This document shows, in pieces, positions 1 to 7,961 of a stretch of 35,543 nt of DNA. A program made the position numbers and the translations under genes. The DNA lies in NCBI RefSeq assembly GCF_000177675.1, contig NZ_ADGX01000088.1, forward strand, positions 1 to 35,543. The letters are read 5' to 3'. Position 1 is the stretch's first letter; each line of letters starts with the position of its first letter. Source of the stretch: Parafrankia sp. EUN1f. Lineage in GTDB: Bacteria > Actinomycetota > Actinomycetes > Frankiales > Frankiaceae. Under the pieces are notes generated by a model, which made no database searches, was not told the DNA's origin, and saw nothing but the letters and a program-made list of their open reading frames with translations.

Positions 1-171
1 CGCGGCGATGTCGCCGTTCGGAAGGATGTCCCGAACCGGCGGGCACGGGGTACCGGTCTGCTCGGCGGTCACGAGTATCGCGGCGGCCCGCTCGACGGTG
101 TCACCGACGTCGACGGCGAGGGTTCCGCCTGGTGTCACGCCCTGCGGCTGGGTTCCGTTGGTGGCGCTCAT
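1..171 (-). CDS. 2-keto-4-pentenoate hydratase-like protein, N-terminal fragment
   Basis: The first 57 codons of a leftward gene start at the ATG at 171-169 and run in frame off the window edge. Residues 24-50 (an Ala-rich helix, then AEQTGTPCPPVRDIL) resemble the N-terminus of the MhpD/BphH hydratase and 4-oxalocrotonate decarboxylase family, where a helix is followed by a G-x-P-x-x-P-V-R-like segment. In that family the enzyme hydrates the dienoate released by the meta-cleavage C-C hydrolase, which fits the hydrolase and extradiol dioxygenase nearby. A GAGG-like sequence precedes the start. The active-site part lies outside the window, so the family call rests on a short stretch plus context. 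Confidence 0.55.
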   Translation of the reverse strand, partial: MSATNGTQPQGVTPGGTLAVDVGDTVERAAAILVTAEQTGTPCPPVRDILPNGDIAA

Positions 172-482
172 GGACGTGCCTCACTGACCTTCGCACGTCG
201 GCGCGGTTCAGGCATTGTCTTCTCCTCGGCACGCGCGGGTAGTCCGTCGCAGCCCCTGCAACGACGTGTCTCGACGCCGTTCACGGATGGGTGCTTGGTC
301 GGCCAGCGGCAGGAACGCACGCCAGCTGTCATGGGTATAGGCAGCCGACCTGATCAGCCACAACGAGCCGTTCCGTGATGCGAAACGCGGTGAACGTGGC
401 AACCCTCACGGGCAGTTCCGGGAATTCGGCGACGGCAGAAACACCGGAGCATCGGCTGCGACGACTCCGAACAGCTGGCCTT
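172..482. other. intergenic stretch without a convincing gene
   Basis: Between the hydratase start and the hairpins behind the tannase gene I see no reading frame with a plausible start, ribosome site and recognisable product. It probably holds the promoter of the leftward hydratase gene, but I cannot point to clear -35 and -10 boxes. Confidence 0.4.
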
Positions 483-540
483 TCTCCGCGTGCGGAGACC
501 CGTTGGTGGTCGGCGCGACGTCACGCCGACCACCAACGGG
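483..540 (-). terminator. tandem hairpins behind the tannase gene
   Basis: Two perfect inverted repeats lie back to back 15 nt past the tannase stop. The first met by leftward transcription spans 499-540 and has a 17-bp perfect stem (arms 499-515 and 524-540) with an 8-nt loop. The second spans 483-498 and pairs a 7-bp arm with its complement across 2 nt (in practice 6 bp with a 4-nt loop). There is no U-tract. GC-rich hairpins without U-tracts are commonly proposed as actinobacterial terminators, so this probably ends the dioxygenase-tannase transcript and separates it from the hydratase gene. Confidence 0.6.
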
Positions 541-554
541 CGGGTGTGCTGCCG

Positions 555-2168
555 TCAGGCGGCGCAGTGGTAGCTGCTGGCCACCTTCCGGTCGCCCTGG
601 CCGTTGTAGCGGGCGATCTCGGGGTAGAGGCAGATGTTACGGGTGATGGTTCCCTCGGTGAGGCTGCTGGCCGAGGACGTCAGGGTGGCCGGGGCCTGGC
701 CGTTCTCGACCCAGTTCACCAGGGAGGCCAGCACGTTGGTGGGAACCGGGCCGTTCCCGCCGATGCCGCAGTGCCCGACACCGGGAGCGAGGAACAAGCG
801 GTAGAAATCGTTGGTGCTCGCGGCACCGCCCATTGTCGCCTGCACGCGCTGGTAGTACTTCACCGTGCCCTGCGGGAAGATCAGCTGGTCGGCCAGGCCG
901 TGCCAGCCGATGATTTTCCCGCCCCGGTCCTTGAACGCGGTCAGGTCGGGGTTGTCGGTGCCGATGATGGCCTTGTATTCGGTCTGCGACTGCCCGATCA
1001 GCGTCAGCAGCTGGGAAGGCGTGATGGTCGCGATGTCCGCCGACGGCTGCTTCAGCAGGAAGTACTTGACCCAGTCCGCGATCAGCGAGTTCGGTGAACC
1101 GCTCCGCCGGCCCAGCAGGTCCGAGGTGGTGCCGGCGACCATGTCGATCGCGGCGCCCTTCGGGAGCCCGTTCCATACCTGCTGGCCGTCGGCCGTCTTC
1201 GGGCCCTCCCAGATCCTGCGCACGACCTCGGCGTCGTTCGCGGTGATCGTCTGGAAGACCAGGTCACAGAACACGACCTTGCCGATCAGGCTGCGGGGAT
1301 CGAAGTTGCAGGTCTCCGGCTGGTTGATGAGACCACCGGCGACCGTGTCACCCTGGTTGCAGGCCGCGATGGCCGCGTCGGTGAAGACCTTGAACTTGCA
1401 GGCGCTCGGGTAGGTCTTCAGGTCGTTCATCACCACCTGCGGCCACAGCTCCGCCGGGACGAAGGTGTCCCAGTTGATCGCCGGGGCCGAGGCCATGATG
1501 CCGTCGTAGTCGGCCGGGTAGCGCTGGGCCTCCATCATTCCCTGGCGGCCGCCGGTGGAGCAGCCGTTCCAGTAAGAGTAGGAGGCCTGCTGGCCGTAGA
1601 AGCTGGCGACTACCTGCTTCGCGGCCACCGTCATGTCGTGGATGGAGCGGTGCGCGAAGTTGGTGAGCAGCCCCGTGTTGACTGTGCCGTCCGCCTTCAG
1701 CGCCCAGGCGCTGGGGCTGAGCGGGTTGAAGCCGATGCCGGAGTCCGTCGCCGCGGCGGCGTAGCCCTCCTTCACGGCCGAGGGAAGCGTCGCGACGCTT
1801 TCACCCAGGCTGATACCGCCCAGCTGCAGGCTGGTCGCGTACCCGCCACCGCCGGTTCCCTGGAAACGCCCGTTCCAGGTGCTGGTCGGCAGCCACACCG
1901 TGACCTGCACCTTGTCATCGTCACCGGGGTGGGTGAGTGAGAGCGTCACCTCGCAGTGAGCCGGCACGCCCAGCAGGATGTCGGTCGCCTTGTCGGAGGT
2001 CGACATCGACTGGACGGTCGCACCTGCAACCGTCGGCTGCGCGACGTTCTTGCAACCCGTCCCGGTTGCGGCGGATGCCGGGCTCAGCAGCATCCCCTGC
2101 ACTGTCAGCGCCGCCACCGTGCTGGCCACGGTGAACAGCGTTAACAGGCGTCTTGCGGGTTTCCTCAT
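555..2168 (-). CDS. secreted tannase/feruloyl esterase family hydrolase
   Basis: A 537-residue protein of the tannase and feruloyl esterase family, whose members hydrolyse aromatic-acid esters such as galloyl, feruloyl or phthalate monoesters. The ATG at 2168 follows AGAAGGGG at good spacing. Residues 1-33 form a signal peptide (basic MRKPARR, hydrophobic core, ASA-A cleavage site), so it should act outside the cell. The family's CS-D-HC catalytic signature is visible: Cys203-Ser204 in NGCSTGGRQG, Asp427 in WHGLADQL, and His466-Cys467 in GVGHCGIGG. The paired cysteines next to Ser and His form the hallmark disulfide of the family. It is the last gene before the tandem hairpins, 104 nt past the dihydrodiol dehydrogenase stop, so it may share that transcript. 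The natural ester cannot be told from sequence. Confidence 0.92.
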   Translation of the reverse strand: MRKPARRLLTLFTVASTVAALTVQGMLLSPASAATGTGCKNVAQPTVAGATVQSMSTSDKATDILLGVPAHCEVTLSLTHPGDDDKVQVTVWLPTSTWNGRFQGTGGGGYATSLQLGGISLGESVATLPSAVKEGYAAAATDSGIGFNPLSPSAWALKADGTVNTGLLTNFAHRSIHDMTVAAKQVVASFYGQQASYSYWNGCSTGGRQGMMEAQRYPADYDGIMASAPAINWDTFVPAELWPQVVMNDLKTYPSACKFKVFTDAAIAACNQGDTVAGGLINQPETCNFDPRSLIGKVVFCDLVFQTITANDAEVVRRIWEGPKTADGQQVWNGLPKGAAIDMVAGTTSDLLGRRSGSPNSLIADWVKYFLLKQPSADIATITPSQLLTLIGQSQTEYKAIIGTDNPDLTAFKDRGGKIIGWHGLADQLIFPQGTVKYYQRVQATMGGAASTNDFYRLFLAPGVGHCGIGGNGPVPTNVLASLVNWVENGQAPATLTSSASSLTEGTITRNICLYPEIARYNGQGDRKVASSYHCAA

Positions 2169-2272
2169 AGTGCCCCTTCTTGTGTGCGCCGTGCGGCGGC
2201 CACCGCCCGGCAAGGCCCCCCCGGACCGGAAATGGCTGGTCTGGTGCCCGAAGAGCTGCTCGGGCCACGGCT

Positions 2273-3106
2273 CTAGAGCCGGTCTCCGCCCGCACCCGAG
2301 GCGAATCCACGGACGCGGATCCCGCCGTCCGCCTGGATCGCGTGGCCGGTGACAGTGCCGCTCTGGGACCGTGCGGCGAGGAGAACGTAGGAACCCGTCA
2401 GGTCCGCCGGGTCCACGCTGGCATCGTGCAGCGGTATCGGCGGCGCCGGTGCGTCGGCGGGCCTGTTGTCGAACGACGCCGCGAGCGAGCGGTTCCCGAG
2501 CGCGAGGGCCTCCGGGCCCCGCAGGTCGGTGCGCATGGCGCCGCAGGCGACCCCGTTGACGCGCACCTTCGGCGCCAGTTCGTAGGCCAGCTCGCGCATC
2601 AGGCCGAGGCAGGCGTGCTTGCTGGCCGTGTAGATCGGGCCGCCGCCGTTGACGTGGAACGAGGCGTTGGACAGCGTCATGACGATGCTGCCGCGTGCCC
2701 TGACCAGCTCTCGCCAGGCGGCTTCGGCGGCCAGCAGGTAGCCCTTGACGTTGATCGCGAAGATCTCGTCGAACGCCGCGTCCAGCTCGTCCGCGGACAG
2801 GCGGGTGAGGTGGCGCTGGTAGTCCCAGACACCGGCGTTGGCGACCAGGGTGTCGAGGTGGCCGAAGCGGTCGACGGCTTCGGCGACCGCGCGGTGCAGG
2901 TCCGGGCTCGACCGGACGTCCCCGGCCACGGTGTGGACCCGTTTGGGGTCGGCCGACTTCTCGCGGGCGCTGTCGAGCCGGGCGCCGTCGCGGTCCAGGA
3001 TGACGACGCAGGCGCCCTCGGCGACGAACCGCTCGGCGACGGCCGCGCCGATCCCGGACGCGCCACCGGTGATCAGGGCGACGTCCCCGTCCAGCCATCC
3101 GGTCAT
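2273..3106 (-). CDS. cis-dihydrodiol dehydrogenase (BphB/HcaB-type SDR)
   Basis: A 277-residue classical SDR. It carries the cofactor motif TGGASGIG (residues 13-20), NAG followed by VWDY (residues 90-95, typical of BphB/HcaB/TodD-type dihydrodiol dehydrogenases), INVKGYLLAAEAA (118-130), and a catalytic triad Ser146, Tyr159 and Lys163 with the subfamily's GGGPIYTASKHA around it. The known reaction is NAD-dependent oxidation of the cis-dihydrodiol made by the Rieske dioxygenase to a catechol. Its ATG at 3106 overlaps the hydrolase stop as ATGA, indicating translational coupling and supporting this start over longer upstream frames. The stop lies within a small palindrome (2269-2280). Subfamily assignment is strong; the exact dihydrodiol is inferred only from context. 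Confidence 0.88.
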   Translation of the reverse strand: MTGWLDGDVALITGGASGIGAAVAERFVAEGACVVILDRDGARLDSAREKSADPKRVHTVAGDVRSSPDLHRAVAEAVDRFGHLDTLVANAGVWDYQRHLTRLSADELDAAFDEIFAINVKGYLLAAEAAWRELVRARGSIVMTLSNASFHVNGGGPIYTASKHACLGLMRELAYELAPKVRVNGVACGAMRTDLRGPEALALGNRSLAASFDNRPADAPAPPIPLHDASVDPADLTGSYVLLAARSQSGTVTGHAIQADGGIRVRGFASGAGGDRL

Positions 3107-3969
3107 GCTTCGGGCCCCAGGAAGTCGGTGACCAGGCGCTCGAACTCGCGCGCCCGCTCCAGCTGCACCCAGTGCCCGCAGCCGCCGAAGACGTGCAGCT
3201 GGACGTCGTGGATCTGCTTGAGCATGATCTGGGCGCCTTCCAGCGTGATCGTCCGGTCGTCGCGCCCCCACAGCAGCAGCGTCGGCGCCTTGATCAGGTG
3301 CAGGTCACGCCACAGCGGATCCATGCCGCCGCGCCTGGCGAACGCCGCGTTGTACAGGTGGTAGAAGGCGATGTGGCTCTCGTCCAGCGAGGCCTCGTAA
3401 CGCGCGCGGACGACGTCCGCACCGAACTGCCGGTGGTCGAAGACCATCGTCCGGATGAACGCCGCCATCTTCTTCTCGCTGGGCCCGCCGCCGTTGTAGT
3501 AGCGGAACATCTCCTTCTGGCCCTCGGTGGGCGTGGGCCCGAACGGGAGCCAACCACCGCCGGGAGCCATCAGCACCAGCTTCTCGACCCGGTCCCGGTG
3601 GGCCTGCGCGAACGCGATCGCCGCCGCGCCGCCGAGGCTGTTGCCGAGCAGGTGGAAGCGCTCGACGCCCAGCCCGTCGAGCGCCTCGGCCAAGGCGTCG
3701 ACCGTGATCGCGGTGATCGACCGGGCGTCGAGATCGGCCTCGGTGGGCCGGTAGCTGCCGCCGAATCCGGGCTGGTCGGGCAGCACCACCCGGAAACGCC
3801 TGGTCAGCGAAGGGAGGTTCTGGTGGTAGTTGCTCACACCCGAGGCACCCGGCCCGCCGCCGTGCAGCATGACCAGCACCGGACCGGTGCCAGCCTCGGC
3901 GACGGCGATCTCGCCGAGTGCGGTGGCCACCTGGTGGGTCCTCAGCGCGACTTCACTGATGGTAGTCAC
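3103..3969 (-). CDS. meta-cleavage product C-C hydrolase (MhpC/BphD/HsaD family)
   Basis: A 288-residue alpha/beta hydrolase at the usual family length. The oxyanion-loop motif HGGGPGASG (residues 36-44) is characteristic of carbon-carbon bond hydrolases of meta-cleavage pathways. The nucleophile is Ser111 in GNSLGG, the acid Asp237 in WGRDD, and the base His266 in GCGHWVQLER. These positions nearly equal those known for BphD (Ser112, Asp237, His265). The enzyme should split the vinylogous 1,5-diketone from extradiol cleavage into a hydroxypentadienoate and an acid. It starts with GTG at 3969 after GAAGGAA. Its stop overlaps the next gene's start. It lies 73 nt after the dioxygenase beta gene. 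Whether the substrate has a propionate, aryl or steroid-like side chain cannot be decided here. Confidence 0.92.
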   Translation of the reverse strand: MTTISEVALRTHQVATALGEIAVAEAGTGPVLVMLHGGGPGASGVSNYHQNLPSLTRRFRVVLPDQPGFGGSYRPTEADLDARSITAITVDALAEALDGLGVERFHLLGNSLGGAAAIAFAQAHRDRVEKLVLMAPGGGWLPFGPTPTEGQKEMFRYYNGGGPSEKKMAAFIRTMVFDHRQFGADVVRARYEASLDESHIAFYHLYNAAFARRGGMDPLWRDLHLIKAPTLLLWGRDDRTITLEGAQIMLKQIHDVQLHVFGGCGHWVQLERAREFERLVTDFLGPEA

Positions 3970-4042
3970 GATGGTTCCTTCGCAAGAGAAGCGGTGGGTG
4001 ATGGGAACGCGGTGCGAAACTGACTGGAATCAGAAGCCGGAA

Positions 4043-4642
4043 TCAGAAGAAGATGCTGATGTTCTTCGCCAGCAGAACATTCTGGTCGAGCAGGATCGTG
4101 CGGCGCACAATCAGCAGCCCATCACCGGTGCGGCGCAGAATGTCCGTGCGCTCGCCGGCGAACAGGTTCTCCTCACGCTGAAGCCGGTTACGGTAGACGA
4201 GAAAGTTGGACCGGACGGCGTATACCGCTGTGTCGCCGTCCGCGCCGGTCGCCGCGAGGTCGTCGGTGGGGTTGGCGTGACGTACCCGGACGTTGGTGAT
4301 CAGGTGCCGGGTCCGCGACGGCGGGTCCTCGGCCCAGGCCGTGCCGGAGTCGAACCGGCGGATCCGCCATTCCAGACTCGACTTCGTCTCGTCGTAGAAG
4401 GCGGCTTCGCCACGCGCGGCGACAGACAGGGCCTGCTGTCTGCGCAACCGGTCCGTCCGGGTCGGCATCCAGTAGACGAGGTCGTCGGCGAGCAGTTCGA
4501 GCCATTCGGAGAACCGGCACTCGTCGAGCAGCTCGGCCTCGCGATAGTAGAACTGCTCGACCTCAAAATGAGTGCTCAGGTCAGAGTGGCGGTCATCGGC
4601 AGCCAGAAATGGCGTCGCGACGCGATCGGACGTGGTGCTCAC
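4043..4642 (-). CDS. ring-hydroxylating dioxygenase beta subunit
   Basis: A 199-residue small subunit of an aromatic-ring-hydroxylating dioxygenase (SnoaL-like fold, BphA2/HcaF type). Visible family features include VEQFYYREAELLDE near residues 27-41, DDLVYWMP (52-59), a central acidic SSLEWRIRRFDSG, and a C-terminal SNFLVYRNR followed by RRTILLDQNVL. The subunit helps assemble the alpha3beta3 oxygenase and carries no metal. The start is GTG at 4642 after GAAGGGATC. It is unusual that beta does not directly follow alpha: the ferredoxin and reductase genes lie between them, and 59 nt separate it from the reductase stop. Confidence 0.92.
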   Translation of the reverse strand: MSTTSDRVATPFLAADDRHSDLSTHFEVEQFYYREAELLDECRFSEWLELLADDLVYWMPTRTDRLRRQQALSVAARGEAAFYDETKSSLEWRIRRFDSGTAWAEDPPSRTRHLITNVRVRHANPTDDLAATGADGDTAVYAVRSNFLVYRNRLQREENLFAGERTDILRRTGDGLLIVRRTILLDQNVLLAKNISIFF

Positions 4643-4701
4643 GCTTCATTCGATCCCTTCAGAAGCGGCGGCGGCCATGCGGCGTGCCGCCCAGCGGCAC
4701 G

Positions 4702-5916
4702 TCATCCACGTAACAGTCGGCGGAGATTCGTCGACGGGTCGGCGAGCAGATCCGCGTCTACCGGAATTGCGCCGTCGAGAAGTCTGCGGGCCGTGCGCAC
4801 GGCGAAGGTGTCGTCGACGGACACGGCACCGACCAGCGTGGTGCCGCGGAATCCGAACACTGCGAACGGCTCGTCGCCCAGACGGCCGCGGACGACGGTG
4901 CGGTCCGCCGCGGCCATCCGGCCGACCGTTTCGATGTGCCGGCCATGGCGGTCGCTCCAGAACCAGGGAGCTGACGCCACCGGCGCCGGTCGGCCGAGCA
5001 GCGTGGCCGCCGCACGCTCTCCGTCGCGCCGGGCCGCGTCCCAGTGCCCTGCCTGTGTGCCGTCCGCGCGGCTGCGGGTCACGTCGCCGACCGCCAACAC
5101 CGCCGGATTCGAGGTGCGCTGGGCCGAATCGACCAGAATCCCTCGATCCACCTCTAGCCCAGCGGCTTCGGCGAGCGGGGTCGCCGCGACCATCCCGACA
5201 CCCAGCACAACCAGGTCGACGACGCGAGCCTCCTTCTCGCCGCCGAGCAGGGCCTCGATACCGCGGGATGTCCGCCGCAATGAGGCGATGCCGGCGGCGA
5301 CGGTGTCGATTCCCCGCGTTCGGTGCTGATCATGTAGCCAGGCGGCCAGTTCCGGTCCGACCGCGGCGGCGAGCGGGGGCGCCGCCGGGTCGGCCAGGAC
5401 GACCGCGCACCCCAGCCCGGCCAGGGTGGACGCGACCTCCGCGCCGATGAGGCCAGCGCCGATCACCAGAGCGCGTGACGCCGCGGGCAGGGCGTCGCGA
5501 AGCCGGCCCGCGTCCTCGACAGTGCGCAGCACCTGGACGCCGACCTCCGCGGCGCCGGGGATCGGCAGGCGCGCGGCCGTGCCTCCGGTGCCGAGGACGA
5601 CGCGGTCAGCCGGCAGGGTGGTGCCGTCGGCGAGTTGGACCAGCCCTTGCCCCGGGAGCAACGCCGTGACCTGCGCTCGCCGTATGAGCCGGACGGACTG
5701 CGTTTCGTACCAGCCGGCGGGCTTGAGCGCGATCTGCTCGAAGTCTCGCTTGCCGGCCAGATAGTCCTTGCTCAGCGGTGGCCGATCGTAAGGGAACTCG
5801 CCGGCGTCGACCAGAGTGAGCGTGCCGTCATAGCCACCCGCGCGCAGGGCGGCCACCGTGCTGACGCCTGCGACACCACCGCCCACAATGACGATTCGGC
5901 CCGGCGTGGCGCTCAT
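4702..5916 (-). CDS. ferredoxin-NAD+ reductase of the dioxygenase system
   Basis: A 404-residue FAD-dependent reductase of the BphA4/HcaD type that passes electrons from NADH to the Rieske ferredoxin. The first GxGxxG (VGGGVAG, residues 11-17) binds FAD, YDRPPLSKDYL (43-53) is typical of the family, the second Rossmann motif GAGLIGAEVA (153-162) binds NAD, and AVGDV (275-279) closes the FAD site. The C-terminal domain carries PWFWSDRHG, as in related reductases. The ATG at 5916 overlaps the ferredoxin stop as ATGA, which fixes the start against a longer in-frame extension. A soluble cytoplasmic enzyme; partner assignment follows from the adjacent ferredoxin gene. Confidence 0.92.
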   Translation of the reverse strand: MSATPGRIVIVGGGVAGVSTVAALRAGGYDGTLTLVDAGEFPYDRPPLSKDYLAGKRDFEQIALKPAGWYETQSVRLIRRAQVTALLPGQGLVQLADGTTLPADRVVLGTGGTAARLPIPGAAEVGVQVLRTVEDAGRLRDALPAASRALVIGAGLIGAEVASTLAGLGCAVVLADPAAPPLAAAVGPELAAWLHDQHRTRGIDTVAAGIASLRRTSRGIEALLGGEKEARVVDLVVLGVGMVAATPLAEAAGLEVDRGILVDSAQRTSNPAVLAVGDVTRSRADGTQAGHWDAARRDGERAAATLLGRPAPVASAPWFWSDRHGRHIETVGRMAAADRTVVRGRLGDEPFAVFGFRGTTLVGAVSVDDTFAVRTARRLLDGAIPVDADLLADPSTNLRRLLRG

Positions 5917-6254
5917 GACGAAGTCTCGTTCGGGAAGAGGTACACCTCGCCGTCCCGGACCTCCACCCGATGGGCGACGGCGTCCCGGGTCGCGGGCAGA
6001 CCCTCCACCTTCCCGCTGCGCAGGCAGAACCGGCTCGCATGCAGCGGGCACTCGACGTGCCCTTTCTCGACCCAGCCTTCGGCGAGGGACGCCGTCTCGT
6101 GGGTACAGGTGTCGTTGAGCGCCCACACCGACCCGTCGTCGTCACGCAGCAGCGCGATGTCGTCCTCGGTGCCGGTGACGGCCCGGTCGACCGTGATGCC
6201 CTCGCCCTCGGGGATGTCGTCGAGGGCGGCGACCCGGATACCGGTGCCGCTCAT
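5913..6254 (-). CDS. Rieske [2Fe-2S] ferredoxin of the dioxygenase
   Basis: A 113-residue Rieske-type ferredoxin, the usual length for BphA3/HcaC proteins. Cluster ligands are Cys50 and His52 (CTH) and Cys69 and His72 (CPLH). The segment after the second pair (ASRFCLRSGKVEGLPA) matches the biphenyl/phenylpropionate ferredoxin pattern. It shuttles electrons from the downstream reductase to the oxygenase alpha subunit. Start and stop both overlap neighbours by four bases (ATGA with alpha upstream and with the reductase downstream), so alpha, ferredoxin and reductase are probably translated in a coupled way. Confidence 0.95.
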   Translation of the reverse strand: MSGTGIRVAALDDIPEGEGITVDRAVTGTEDDIALLRDDDGSVWALNDTCTHETASLAEGWVEKGHVECPLHASRFCLRSGKVEGLPATRDAVAHRVEVRDGEVYLFPNETSS

Positions 6255-7609
6255 CTGTCCACCTCATACCAGGCCGGCGTGTTCATCAGTGACTGCCAGC
6301 GGCGGTAGAACGCCCGGCCGGCGGCATCGCTGTACAGCTCGCTGGTCTTCCCCGGGTAACGTCCGTCCTCGCGTTCGGACCCGAGACCCATCTGGTAGTT
6401 GAGCGGGACGCTGTTCGTGACGAACCCGCGGGAGATGGCCTGAACCTCGCTCCAGTTCTCCCCGTCGTCCGCCTCGAAGACCCCGCTGGGCCCGAAGGTG
6501 CGCAGGTTGTAAAGGCGCTGAGCCTCCTTGACCTCGTCCGGCATGGACCTGTCGACCAGGGTCCAGGCCCACACCTCCATCCGGTCCGGGCCCTTCGGGT
6601 GCCAGACCCGGACGCTGCCGTTGACCGGCAGGTAGGAGAAGTTGGGGAACACCGTGGCGTGCCCGTTGGTCATCGGACCCTCGACGCGTGCGTCACCGAG
6701 GCGCGCGCGAGCCGCCTCGTAGTCGAACCACTGATGCACAGCGAGGGCGTCGAAACGGTTCTTCGGATGAACCGGGAACCCGGCACCATGGCCGTTCGGG
6801 TCGACGTATTGGCGGCCTGCGCGGTGGACGATCTCGTCCCTGGGGCTCTTGCCGGCCGGTGCCAGGAGCATGAGAGCCGACGCGTGGCTCATGTTGACGT
6901 GGTACCAGTCGGTCGCGAACTGTTCGGCCGACAGCTTCCAGTTGCCTTCCAGAACCCACTTGTGGACGCCGCCCACCACCTCGGTGCCGGCGCCGTCGTG
7001 GTCGAGCATCGCGTCCATGTACCAGGCCATGCCACCCAGCGCCTCGCGCAACGACGGCGCCCGCGGGTTCCACGTGCCGAAGATCAGACCGCGGTGGTTC
7101 TCGACCCTGGGCACCTCGACCAGACCCCAGTCGGCGGTATCGAAGCGGTCCGGATAGCCCTCCCTGTTCGGAACGCTGACGAGCCGGCCTTCGAGGTCGT
7201 ACGCCCAGCCGTGGTAAGTGCAGGTGAAGTTGCGGGTCGTGCCGGCATCGGCGCGGCATACCCGGGCGCCCCGGTGGCGGCAGGAGTTCAGGTAGGCGCG
7301 GACCGCGCGGCTCTTGTCCATGGTGACGATGACCGGGTCCTCACCCATGTAGGTGGTGAAGAAGTCGCCGGGCCTGCGGAACTGGTCGGTGTGGGCGAGG
7401 AAGAGCCAGCTGGGCGCGAAGACCCGGCGCAGTTCCTGCTGGTAGATCTGGTGGTCGGTGAAGATCGCCCGGTCCAGCAGACCGCCGTCCGCGTCCACCA
7501 ACCCGGAGACATCGATGGTCGGAGTCAACTCGGACGGACGGTGCAGCGGGCCGGCCGGGGTCGCGGTAGGCCGACCCGCGCGGCCGGCCAGCTCAGGGGT
7601 CGACGTCAT
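6251..7609 (-). CDS. Rieske ring-hydroxylating dioxygenase alpha subunit
   Basis: A 452-residue large oxygenase subunit. The N-terminal Rieske domain has Cys110-x-His112 and Cys130-x2-His133 (CRH and CTYH). The catalytic domain has the mononuclear iron motif Asp234-x2-His237-x4-His242 in TDWYHVNMSH, and a later acidic DDGENW typical of the region that supplies the third iron ligand. The alpha subunit binds the aromatic substrate and inserts both atoms of O2 to give a cis-dihydrodiol. The HcaE/BphA-like length and the neighbouring BphB-type and MhpB/MhpC-type genes favour phenylpropionate-like or biphenyl-like acids, but specificity cannot be read from sequence alone. The ATG at 7609 follows a strong GGGAGAGGAG. 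It is the first gene of the leftward operon. Confidence 0.95.
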   Translation of the reverse strand: MTSTPELAGRAGRPTATPAGPLHRPSELTPTIDVSGLVDADGGLLDRAIFTDHQIYQQELRRVFAPSWLFLAHTDQFRRPGDFFTTYMGEDPVIVTMDKSRAVRAYLNSCRHRGARVCRADAGTTRNFTCTYHGWAYDLEGRLVSVPNREGYPDRFDTADWGLVEVPRVENHRGLIFGTWNPRAPSLREALGGMAWYMDAMLDHDGAGTEVVGGVHKWVLEGNWKLSAEQFATDWYHVNMSHASALMLLAPAGKSPRDEIVHRAGRQYVDPNGHGAGFPVHPKNRFDALAVHQWFDYEAARARLGDARVEGPMTNGHATVFPNFSYLPVNGSVRVWHPKGPDRMEVWAWTLVDRSMPDEVKEAQRLYNLRTFGPSGVFEADDGENWSEVQAISRGFVTNSVPLNYQMGLGSEREDGRYPGKTSELYSDAAGRAFYRRWQSLMNTPAWYEVDR

Positions 7610-7961
7610 CGAATCTCCTCTCCCTCTGTCGTGGGGCCGGCTGTTCGTGGAGACAGCTCGGTGCGGACAGGCCCCGGAATGGGCGCCATCACCGGCTCCG
7701 ACACGGAGCGCAGTTCATCGCGGATCGATCCGGACATATACCGCCACCTGACCTGTCTGGCAGCAACCCGTCCGGCCTCGTCCTCCCAGATGGGATGAGG
7801 GCATCGGCCAACGAGACCGGACGGGAGCGACGCGACCGCAGCAGGCCCGTTCGCGGTCACAGAACCAGGGAAACCAACACCGGCCCGGCTCCGCCAGCAC
7901 CCGTGCCACAGGACGGCACGGGTGCTGTCCGACCTGGCGGCAGCCGTTGCATGTTGACGCC
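7610..7961. promoter_or_regulatory. divergent control region of the aromatic cluster
   Basis: This 352-bp stretch separates the leftward dioxygenase operon from the rightward MDR-mhpB pair and must hold promoters for both. No reading frame in it looks genuine. The clearest element is the 33-bp hairpin listed separately near the right end. I cannot assign -35 and -10 boxes with confidence. No regulator gene lies beside it, so the controlling protein is probably encoded elsewhere. Confidence 0.6.
7895..7927. promoter_or_regulatory. perfect 13-bp inverted repeat upstream of the MDR gene
   Basis: The arms 7895-7907 and 7915-7927 are perfect complements (CAGCACCCGTGCC and its reverse) around a 7-nt spacer, ending 34 nt before the MDR start codon. 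It could be an operator for a dimeric regulator, or a leader hairpin acting on the rightward transcript. The sequence alone does not separate these, and its spacing is longer than a typical TetR palindrome. Confidence 0.5.

Noticed and set aside
375-2352. Plus-strand open frames across the tannase gene
   Set aside because: They have no homology-like motifs and are high-GC shadows of the minus-strand gene with its clear catalytic residues.
2169-3098. A single open frame joins the tannase gene to upstream sequence, giving an 847-residue reading
   Set aside because: The upstream part is Arg/Gly-rich and antisense-register to the dihydrodiol dehydrogenase. The signal peptide and ribosome site at 2168 mark the true start.
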